A stretch of DNA of 10,386 bases from UBA1822 sp963634795 (lineage in GTDB: Bacteria > Bacillota > Negativicutes > Veillonellales > Dialisteraceae), in assembly GCA_963634795.1 (NCBI GenBank), contig CAVHDO010000048.1:1-10386 (forward strand), written 5' to 3'. The position numbers and the translations under genes were made by a program. Positions 1 to 5,570 of the stretch are shown one piece after another (position 1 is the first letter of the stretch; the number at the start of each line of letters is the position of its first letter). A model generated the notes under the pieces. The model made no database searches and had not been told where the DNA came from. It was given only the letters and a program-made list of their open reading frames with translations.

Positions 1-40
1 AAAAAATATTTTTCACGCCCCGTATCGTGGGACGTGATAC

Positions 41-72
41 AATAGGGGACATACAACGTCCTCTATTTTTTT
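41..72 (+). terminator. Probable rho-independent terminator upstream of priA
   Basis: AATAGGGGAC (41-50) pairs fully with GTCCTCTATT (58-67), with one G-U wobble, around a 7-nt loop; a T run follows to 72. This would end transcription of a gene left of the window. A second, weaker hairpin (TCACGCCC 13-20 with GGG-A-CGTGA 29-37) lies just before it. A competing reading is that TGATACAAT (35-43) is an extended -10 promoter element, in which case the hairpin would not be fully transcribed; no convincing -35 accompanies it. Confidence 0.55.
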
Positions 73-73
73 A
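71..73 (+). repeat. Left copy of putative TTA target-site duplication
   Basis: TTA directly precedes the left terminal repeat and is repeated at 233-235 after the right one. Three bases alone are weak evidence; the placement exactly at both ends of the inverted repeats is what supports it. Confidence 0.5.
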
Positions 74-232
74 GGAACCACTGATTCAATCGAAGAATCT
101 GATTTTGCGGCATAATTATGCAATGCTGCGTCAAAAGATTCCTTAAATAGCTCGCTATTCTCGTCATCTTTTTCCTTGCCTTGCATAATTATGCTGTTCG
201 CAAAATCAGATAACGATTGAATCAGCGCTTCC
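74..232. mobile_element. 159-bp MITE-like palindromic element with TTA target duplication
   Basis: The ends are imperfect inverted repeats. The left end begins GGAACCACTGATTCAATCG at 74; the right end finishes CGATTGAATCAGCGCTTCC at 232. The arms (81-123 and 181-225) match over about 43 bp with small gaps. Each arm contains the perfect palindrome GCATAATTATGC (110-121 and 183-194), and the centre has an apical hairpin, AATAG-CTCG-CTATT (146-159). TTA flanks both sides (71-73 and 233-235), as expected for a 3-bp target-site duplication. There is no coding capacity, so it would be a non-autonomous element mobilised in trans. The transposase family is unknown; a 3-bp TNA duplication would fit some IS5-family groups, which is inference. 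It could instead be a large regulatory hairpin, but the flanking duplication favours insertion. Confidence 0.75.
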
Positions 233-235
233 TTA
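233..235 (+). repeat. Right copy of putative TTA target-site duplication
   Basis: TTA follows the right terminal repeat and runs into the priA Shine-Dalgarno AGGGAG (235-240), so the insertion lies immediately 5' of the ribosome-binding site. Confidence 0.5.
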
Positions 236-248
236 GGGAGAAAATTTC

Positions 249-2594
249 GTGCTGGCTGAAATTTTAATCAATCGTCCGTCGAAAAATTTGGATCGGACAT
301 TTACGTATCGCATTCCGGACGATGGGAGCATCGGCGTCGGGTGGCGCGTGGCCGTTCCTTTCGGTTCGCACACGGAGGAGGGGATTGTGCTGTCCGTGCG
401 CGAGGAGGAGTCGGTGTCGTATGCGGTGAAGAATGTGATCGCGCCGGTGGACGAGTTTCCTTGGTTCACGCCGGAAATGCTCGCGCTGGCGCAGTGGATT
501 TCTTTGTATTATCTGTGCACGCGAATCGATGCGCTGCGGCTGTTTCTGATTGATAAAAAAGGCATTCAAATTTCCGTCCGTTACGAAATCGCGTGGGAGG
601 AAATTCCGGCGGATCATGCCATTCGCGGGCTACTGGATGCGTCCGTCGAGGAGCTTTCGGAAGAGGATGCGGAAATGATTTTCGGCGAGGGGCTGTCGGC
701 GTATGCGAAAAAAGGCTGGTTGCTTCGAAGGGAAATCCCGGAAGCGGTGTACCGGATGCCGCTGGAAAAGGAATATCGGGCAATGGCGGGCGCGGCGGAG
801 CTGACGAAACGGCAGCAGGCGCTTTTGGCGCTGGTTTCTTCTGCGGAAATGATGAAGGAAACGGAGATTCTGGCCGCCGGTTTCTCGAAAGAGATTTTGA
901 AGAAATGCGTCGAAAAGGGGGTGCTGTCTCTTTTTTACAAAGAAAAAACGCCGTACTCGCTCGTCGGAGACAGGACGCCGGACGCGCCGCGGGAGCTCAC
1001 GGAGGAGCAGGCGGCGGCGTACGAGACGGTGAAAGCGGCCATCGACGCCGGGGCGTATCGCGGGCAGCTCTTGATGGGCGTCACGGGGAGCGGCAAGACG
1101 GAGGTGTATCTGCGCGCCGCGGAGCACGCACGGGAGCTCGGCGGGAGTGTCTTGCTCCTCGTCCCGGAAATCGCGCTCACGGCGCAAATGGTGGATTATT
1201 TCGCGAAACGCTTCGGCGACGATGTCGTTTTCATTCACAGCAAATTGTCGAAAGGGGAGCGCTACAACAATCGCCGTCGGATGCAGACGGGACAGAGCCA
1301 CATCGCCATCGGTTCGCGCTCGGCGCTGTTTCTTCCGTTTCAAAATTTGCGCCTCATCATCGTCGATGAGGAATACGATTCGTCGTACAAGCAGGACGAG
1401 ACGCCTTTCTACAATGCGCGCGACGCCGCGAAAAAATTGGCGACGATTTGCGGCTGTCCCGTTCTTTTGGGCGCCGCGACGCCATCGATTGTGACTTACG
1501 CGGCAGCCGAGGCGGGCGCCATCGATTTGATGGAAATGAAACATCGCGTGAAACAGACGCCGCTTCCGAAATTCACGATCATCGACATGAAAGACGAGGC
1601 GGCCTTTGGAAATGAGACGCTGTATTCGCGGGAATTGGTGGCGAGAATTTCTCAAAACACGGCGGAAGGAAAGAAAACGATTCTCTTTTTGAATCGGCGC
1701 GGATACGCCACGACGCTTCGCTGTCAAAAATGCGGGCATGTCTTCAAATGTCCGCATTGTGACGTGTCTCTCGTTTATCACAAAGCGCGGAATCATCTCG
1801 CTTGCCATTATTGCGAGAGCGTGTTTCCTCTGCCGAAAATTTGCCCGGAATGCCACGGGACGAAAATTGCGTATCTGGGTCGCGGGACGGAGCGTGTCGA
1901 AGAGCAGATGCACGAATTTTTGCCGGACGTCAAAGTGATGCGCCTCGATCTCGACTCCACGAGCCGGAAGTACAGCGCCGTGAAAATATTGGAAGATTTC
2001 CGCGACGGCGCGTTTCCCGTGCTCCTGGGGACGCAAATGGTCGTCAAGGGGCACGACATTCCCGGCGTGCAGCTCGTCGGGATTTTGAATGCGGACAGCC
2101 TGTACAACATGCCGTCGTATCTGGCGGGCGAGCAGGCGTATACGATGATCACGCAGTGCGCCGGGCGCGCCGGACGCGGGGACGAGCAGGGGAGCGTCGT
2201 CCTGCAGACTTACGAGCCGAATCATTACATCATTCGCGCGGCGGTGCAGGCGGATTACAAAAAATTTTACGAACGGGAAATCACGTACCGAAAGGCCATG
2301 CTCTATCCGCCCTACGTGCGTCTTTTGCGCATCACGAGCTTTTCCGCCAGCTATGAAACGGCGAGAAAACGCGCGGAGAGTCTCTATGATTGGCTCGCGA
2401 AAATCGCGCCCGCGCTCACGCCGCCCATTCTGCTCGTTCGACCTTACGACGAAGCGGTGAAAAAAATCAGAAATCAATATTATATTTCCATTCTTGTCAA
2501 AGGCCAAAATTTGGCGCCGCTGAAGGCGAAGATGCGCGAGGCGGAGATTTTCCGTCAAAACGGAATTATTCTGGACGTCGATCCGATTTTTTGA
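249..2594 (+). CDS. priA: Primosomal protein N' (replication-restart 3'-5' DNA helicase PriA)
   Basis: PriA recognises abandoned forks and D-loops, unwinds the lagging arm and loads the primosome. This 781-residue protein is a little longer than E. coli PriA (732). The N-terminal DNA-binding domain starts MLAEILINRPSKNLDRTF. Walker A is GVTGSGKTE (277-285), motif III region GAATPS (408-413), GTQMVVKGHD (594-603) and motif VI QCAGRAGRG (636-644). Eight zinc-binding cysteines lie in four CxxC pairs at 492/495, 501/504, 519/522 and 532/535, as in the family. Motif II reads DEEY (373-376) where PriA normally has DEEH, which is unusual. The GTG start at 249 is chosen because AGGGAG (235-240) lies 8 nt upstream and the N-terminus matches the family. 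mazG follows after 13 nt. The MITE-like element sits directly upstream, so its transcript may carry a long leader hairpin. Confidence 0.97.
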   Translation: MLAEILINRPSKNLDRTFTYRIPDDGSIGVGWRVAVPFGSHTEEGIVLSVREEESVSYAVKNVIAPVDEFPWFTPEMLALAQWISLYYLCTRIDALRLFLIDKKGIQISVRYEIAWEEIPADHAIRGLLDASVEELSEEDAEMIFGEGLSAYAKKGWLLRREIPEAVYRMPLEKEYRAMAGAAELTKRQQALLALVSSAEMMKETEILAAGFSKEILKKCVEKGVLSLFYKEKTPYSLVGDRTPDAPRELTEEQAAAYETVKAAIDAGAYRGQLLMGVTGSGKTEVYLRAAEHARELGGSVLLLVPEIALTAQMVDYFAKRFGDDVVFIHSKLSKGERYNNRRRMQTGQSHIAIGSRSALFLPFQNLRLIIVDEEYDSSYKQDETPFYNARDAAKKLATICGCPVLLGAATPSIVTYAAAEAGAIDLMEMKHRVKQTPLPKFTIIDMKDEAAFGNETLYSRELVARISQNTAEGKKTILFLNRRGYATTLRCQKCGHVFKCPHCDVSLVYHKARNHLACHYCESVFPLPKICPECHGTKIAYLGRGTERVEEQMHEFLPDVKVMRLDLDSTSRKYSAVKILEDFRDGAFPVLLGTQMVVKGHDIPGVQLVGILNADSLYNMPSYLAGEQAYTMITQCAGRAGRGDEQGSVVLQTYEPNHYIIRAAVQADYKKFYEREITYRKAMLYPPYVRLLRITSFSASYETARKRAESLYDWLAKIAPALTPPILLVRPYDEAVKKIRNQYYISILVKGQNLAPLKAKMREAEIFRQNGIILDVDPIF

Positions 2595-2607
2595 GAAGGA
2601 GCCGAAG

Positions 2608-3405
2608 ATGGAAGAGAAGGAAACGATGCGCGAGGCCGGCGCGGAGCTCGTGGGGCTCTTGGCCGTGATGAAAGCGTTGCGCGCGCCGGACGGCTGCCCG
2701 TGGGACAGGGCGCAGGATTACGAAAGCCTGCGGACGTATTTATTGCAGGAAACGTACGAAGTCCTGGACGCCATCGAAGCGGGGGACGAGGAAAATTTGT
2801 GCGAGGAGTTGGGAGATTTACTCTTGCAAATCGTATTTCATGCGCAAATCGCGGAAGAAAATTCCAAATTTGCGATGAAAGACGTTGCGGGAGGCATCAA
2901 AAACAAAATGATCGCGCGGCATCCCTTCGTGTTTCAAAAAGGCGACAACGACGCGACAAAAACGCCGTCAGGAAACTGGGAAGAAGAAAAATTTCGCCAA
3001 AAAAAGCGGAAAAATCTCTTTTCCGGCCTGCCGAAAAGCTTGCCAAGTTTGCTTTTGGCGTGTATAATGCAGAACAGAGTAGATTCTGTGTGTCACGCCA
3101 AAGCGGAAAACAGACCCTGCCGATTGCCGGAGCTTCAATCCGCGGCCTTGCGCCTGCGGGAGAGCGGCGATTCGGTTGCCTTGGAAATCATTTTGGGTCA
3201 TTTGCTTTTCGAAGCCGTGCGATTCATTCGTACCTGCGGCGTGGATCCGGAGATGGCTTTGCATCGTTTCAATCATTTGTATGCAGAGCGCTTCGGGGAG
3301 CTGGAGGAACGTTTCCGGAAAGACGGGAAGCCTGTCACCGAGGTGACGGAGGCTGCGTTGCAAGATTTGGAAACGGAAATCTCATCCGGCGCAGACAGAG
3401 TTTAG
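2608..3405 (+). CDS. mazG: MazG-type nucleoside triphosphate pyrophosphohydrolase with a degenerate second domain
   Basis: MazG hydrolyses (d)NTPs to monophosphates and pyrophosphate and is tied to nucleotide-pool cleaning and stress recovery. The 265-residue length matches the two-domain form (E. coli about 263). Domain 1 (about 15-115) is well conserved: GCPWD (29-33), the metal-binding pattern E48-x-x-E51 with E67-x-x-D70 (EELGD), and RHPFVF (104-109, usually RHPHVF). WEEEKFRQKKR follows as expected. Domain 2 (about 150-235) keeps the fold signature (LLFEAV, then DPEMALHRFN and AERFGELEE), but where the family has EELGDLLF it reads IILGHLLF (194-201), and no ExxE precedes it. The second site is probably inactive. 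The ATG at 2608 has AAGGAG (2596-2601) 6 nt upstream. It is co-transcribed with priA and lies 36 nt before the HU gene. Confidence 0.93.
   Translation: MEEKETMREAGAELVGLLAVMKALRAPDGCPWDRAQDYESLRTYLLQETYEVLDAIEAGDEENLCEELGDLLLQIVFHAQIAEENSKFAMKDVAGGIKNKMIARHPFVFQKGDNDATKTPSGNWEEEKFRQKKRKNLFSGLPKSLPSLLLACIMQNRVDSVCHAKAENRPCRLPELQSAALRLRESGDSVALEIILGHLLFEAVRFIRTCGVDPEMALHRFNHLYAERFGELEERFRKDGKPVTEVTEAALQDLETEISSGADRV
3040..3068 (+). promoter_or_regulatory. Near-consensus sigma-A promoter inside mazG
   Basis: TTGCCA (3040-3045) and TATAAT (3063-3068) are separated by 17 bp: 5/6 and 6/6 matches at the ideal spacing. Predicted start is near 3075, giving about 365 nt of transcript before the HU start codon. 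The likely role is strong independent expression of the HU gene, with a possible by-product from the 3' part of mazG. Chance occurrence in a coding region is possible but unlikely for so good a match. Confidence 0.6.
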
Positions 3406-3419
3406 CAGGAGTTTCCTGC
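3405..3419 (+). other. Small hairpin between mazG and the HU gene
   Basis: GCAGGA (3405-3410) and TCCTGC (3414-3419) form a 6-bp stem with a 3-nt loop, starting on the last base of the mazG stop codon. No T run follows, so it is not a terminator. It lies 5 nt before the HU Shine-Dalgarno and could mark RNA processing or be chance. Confidence 0.3.
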
Positions 3420-3441
3420 AGTGTAAAAGGAGGATGTATTC

Positions 3442-3732
3442 ATGAACAAGACAGAACTCATCGCTGAAGTGGCTCGCAATGCCGAAATGACGAAGAAAGA
3501 TGCCGAAAAAGCATTCAAATCCATCGTCGATGTCATTACCGCGCAGCTTGCTAAGGGCGACAAGGTCCAGATCATCGGCTTCGGCACGTTCGAAATTCAT
3601 CAGCGTAAAGCCAGAACCGGCAAAAATCCGCGTACGAAAGAGACCATCAAAATTCCGGCTTCCAAAGCGGCCGCTTTCAAGAGTAGCAAGAAGCTGAAAG
3701 AAGCTGTCAACGCGAAGAAGTCCAAGAAATAA
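3442..3732 (+). CDS. hup: HU-family nucleoid DNA-binding protein
   Basis: HU dimers bend and wrap DNA and help compact the nucleoid, replication and recombination. The 96-residue protein starts MNKTELIAEVARNAEMTKKD, followed by the core GFGTFEIHQRKARTGKNPRT (about 47-66) that forms the beta-arm, with the arm proline in KNPRT and IPASKAAAF (about 71-79). HU is usually about 90 residues; here a short basic tail (NAKKSKK) extends the C-terminus. AAAAGGAGG (3425-3433) lies 8 nt before the ATG, a near-perfect Shine-Dalgarno for high expression. The promoter inside mazG and the terminator at 3751-3782 would make a short, abundant transcript. The exact paralogue (HupA or HupB equivalent) cannot be told from sequence. 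Confidence 0.96.
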   Translation: MNKTELIAEVARNAEMTKKDAEKAFKSIVDVITAQLAKGDKVQIIGFGTFEIHQRKARTGKNPRTKETIKIPASKAAAFKSSKKLKEAVNAKKSKK

Positions 3733-3750
3733 TAGATTTACAAAATAAAA

Positions 3751-3782
3751 GAGGACGTAGCGAAAGTTACGCCCTCTTTTTT
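3751..3782 (+). terminator. Rho-independent terminator of priA-mazG-HU
   Basis: GAGGACGTAGC (3751-3761) pairs with GTTACGCCCTC (3766-3776) around a GAAA tetraloop, with one A-C mismatch and one G-U wobble; a T run follows (to 3782). An A-rich tract precedes it (3742-3750), so the structure could also terminate minus-strand transcription, although no minus-strand gene is seen nearby. Confidence 0.92.
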
Positions 3783-3814
3783 GATTGTTTGCTAAAGAAA
3801 TCACTGCTTAAATT

Positions 3815-3841
3815 GCAAAATTAGAGAATGAGTGAATCAGC
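3815..3841. mobile_element. Possible decayed end of the same MITE family
   Basis: This 27-bp stretch aligns without gaps to the right end of the element upstream of priA (200-226), with 23 of 27 bases identical by eye: both start GCAAAAT and end TGAATCAGC. No matching second arm is visible, so it would be a truncated or eroded copy lying between the HU terminator and the obg promoters. Confidence 0.4.
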
Positions 3842-3861
3842 CTAAACAGCGTAATCTTGTT

Positions 3862-3873
3862 TTGGGATCCCAA
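3862..3873. promoter_or_regulatory. Perfect 12-bp palindrome upstream of the obg promoters
   Basis: TTGGGATCCCAA is fully self-complementary and lies about 20 bp before the duplicated promoter cassette. A dimeric regulator could bind here; nothing in the window identifies one. It may also be chance. Confidence 0.25.
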
Positions 3874-3890
3874 TGTCTGGATGAATTTTT

Positions 3891-3946
3891 TTGCGACAAG
3901 GACATACAGTATGATATTACGACAAGGACATACGGTATGATATAAT
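3891..3946 (+). promoter_or_regulatory. Duplicated 26-bp promoter cassette driving obg
   Basis: CGACAAGGACATAC-R-GTATGATAT occurs twice in tandem (3894-3919 and 3920-3945). The second copy gives an extended -10, TGATATAAT (3938-3946), with TTACGA (3917-3922) 18 bp upstream. The first copy gives TGATATTAC with TTGCGA (3891-3896) at the same 18-bp spacing. Predicted start from the second copy is near 3953, with a leader of about 36 nt to the obg ATG. The first copy has a weaker -10 and may be a second start site or a vestige. Confidence 0.75.
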
Positions 3947-3988
3947 AAAAATGAATCTTTTTGTTCCTTTGAAACGGAGAAAATTTTT

Positions 3989-5275
3989 ATGTTTATCGAT
4001 AAAGCGCGGATTATTGTGGCGTCCGGAGCCGGCGGGGACGGGATGGTTTCGTTTCGTCGGGAGAAATATGTGCCTCGTGGCGGGCCTTCCGGCGGGGACG
4101 GCGGGCGCGGTGGTTCTGTCATCGTGCGGGCGGCGTCCAACGTCAGCACGCTGATGGATTTCCGGCGCCATCGGAAATTTGCTGCGAAGAACGGCGAGAG
4201 CGGCGGTTCGAAAAATATGTACGGTGCTTCGGCGGAGGATGTCGTGATTAAGGTGCCGCTGGGGACGATGGTGTACGATGTGAAAACGGACGCGCTCTTG
4301 GCCGATTTGACGCACGAGGGGCAGGAGGCTTTGCTTGTGCGCGGCGGTCGCGGCGGTCGCGGGAATCAGCATTTTGCGACGTCCGCGGTGCGCGCGCCGA
4401 CGTATGCGGAAAAGGGCGAGCCGGGCGAGGAGAAAGAAGTGCGCCTGGAGCTGAAAGTTTTGGCCGATGTGGGGCTTTTGGGATTTCCGAGCGTCGGGAA
4501 ATCGAGTCTCATCCGAAAGGTGTCGGGGGCGCGGCCGGAAGTGGCGGCGTATCATTTCACGACGCTGGAGCCGCATTTGGGCGTCGTGGAGCTGTCGGAT
4601 GAGCGCAGTTTCGTCATGGCGGATATTCCGGGGCTCATCGAAGGCGCGAGCCGGGGCGTCGGGCTCGGGTATGAATTTTTGCGCCACGTGGAGCGCACGC
4701 GGGTGTTGATTCACGTGCTCGACGCGGCGGGGAGCGAAGGGCGCGATCCGCTGGAAGATTTTCGTGTCATCAATGAGGAGCTTTCCATTTACAGCCCGCA
4801 GCTGGCGGAGAAGAAGCAGATTGTCGCGGCGAATAAAATCGATTTGCTTGAGGATGAGGCCGCGCTGGAAAACTTGAAAAAAGAAATCGAAGCGGCCGGC
4901 TACGAATGTTTCCCCATTTGCACACTGTCGGGCGAAGGGGTGCGCGCATTGATGGAGCGGGCGTGGGAAATATTGCAGGAGGTGCCGGCGCTTCCGGAGA
5001 ATGTGCCGGAGCGGACGATTGTCTACGACGTGCCGCAGGACGAATTTGAAATCACGGTGGAGGACGGCGTGTACCATGTCCGCGGGAAACGGGTGGAGAA
5101 ATTGGTCGCGATGACGGATTTCGACGATGCGTTTCAGTTGCGGCGTTTCGAGCGCGCGTGGAAATTTATGAATTTGGATAAATTGTTGAAGAAACAGGGC
5201 ATCCGCGAAGGCGATACGGTCGATTTGTACGGGATGGAGTTTACTTTTGCCGAGAAGCGGCAGGATGAGGATTGA
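3989..5275 (+). CDS. obg: GTPase Obg (CgtA), 50S ribosome assembly
   Basis: Obg binds the large ribosomal subunit late in assembly and links GTP/ppGpp level to growth and sporulation or cell-cycle control. The 428 residues show all three expected domains. The glycine-rich Obg fold covers about 1-158 (GGDGMVSFRREKYVPRGGP, then RGGRGGRGNQHFATS at about 118-132). The GTPase domain has Walker A GFPSVGKS (165-172), DIPGLIEGA (212-220) and NKID (282-285). The OCT domain (about 345-420) is typical of Bacillota and some others but absent from E. coli ObgE. The ATG at 3989 has CGGAG (3975-3979) 9 nt upstream. It is first in the obg-yhbY-proB transcript, and yhbY begins 1 nt after its stop. Confidence 0.97.
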   Translation: MFIDKARIIVASGAGGDGMVSFRREKYVPRGGPSGGDGGRGGSVIVRAASNVSTLMDFRRHRKFAAKNGESGGSKNMYGASAEDVVIKVPLGTMVYDVKTDALLADLTHEGQEALLVRGGRGGRGNQHFATSAVRAPTYAEKGEPGEEKEVRLELKVLADVGLLGFPSVGKSSLIRKVSGARPEVAAYHFTTLEPHLGVVELSDERSFVMADIPGLIEGASRGVGLGYEFLRHVERTRVLIHVLDAAGSEGRDPLEDFRVINEELSIYSPQLAEKKQIVAANKIDLLEDEAALENLKKEIEAAGYECFPICTLSGEGVRALMERAWEILQEVPALPENVPERTIVYDVPQDEFEITVEDGVYHVRGKRVEKLVAMTDFDDAFQLRRFERAWKFMNLDKLLKKQGIREGDTVDLYGMEFTFAEKRQDED

Positions 5276-5276
5276 G

Positions 5277-5570
5277 ATGCTGAAAGGAAAACAGAAACAA
5301 TATTTGAAAGCCATCGCGGTGAATTTTCCGGACGTCGTGCAGATTGGAAAGGAAGGATTGACGGAGGCGGTCATCCAAAGCGCGGCGGAGGCGATCGCGG
5401 CGCGTGAGCTGATCAAGGTGAAAATCCATCAAAATTCGACGGAGGAAATTCGGGAGACGGCCGCGGTCTTGCAGGAAGCGCTCGGCTGCGAGGTCGTCCA
5501 AATTATCGGCAGGCATTGTGTTCTCTTTCGGCAAAAGGAGGAGAAATCGCATTATGAGCTCCCAAGATAG
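5277..5570 (+). CDS. yhbY: YhbY/CRM-domain ribosome-associated RNA-binding protein
   Basis: This is the bacterial CRM-domain family (YhbY in E. coli, YqeI in B. subtilis), which binds pre-50S RNA. From the ATG at 5277 it is 97 residues and starts MLKGKQKQYLKAIA, like the family's MLxGKQKRYLKALA. VVQIGKEGL (about 20-28) is the RNA-binding loop, and the C-terminal half has the usual KVKIHQNS and GCEVVQIIGRHCVLFRQ. In-frame starts at 5247 and 5265 would add residues not found in the family and overlap obg more; GAGG (5267-5270) fits the 5277 start. Its position directly after obg matches a shared role in 50S assembly. Its last 17 nt overlap the proB start. Confidence 0.93.
   Translation: MLKGKQKQYLKAIAVNFPDVVQIGKEGLTEAVIQSAAEAIAARELIKVKIHQNSTEEIRETAAVLQEALGCEVVQIIGRHCVLFRQKEEKSHYELPR

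Noticed and set aside
630..2558. Long minus-strand open frame opposite priA (642 codons)
   Set aside because: It is the shadow of a GC-biased coding strand; the protein is Arg-, His- and Phe-rich with no domain, and priA is certain.
3917..5416. Long minus-strand open frame opposite obg (499 codons)
   Set aside because: Shadow frame of obg with low-complexity Arg/His content and no recognisable motif; its end also runs through the obg promoter.
5518..5553. Longer proB from the ATG at 5518
   Set aside because: No Shine-Dalgarno at proper distance; the strong one at 5535-5543 lies downstream of that start.
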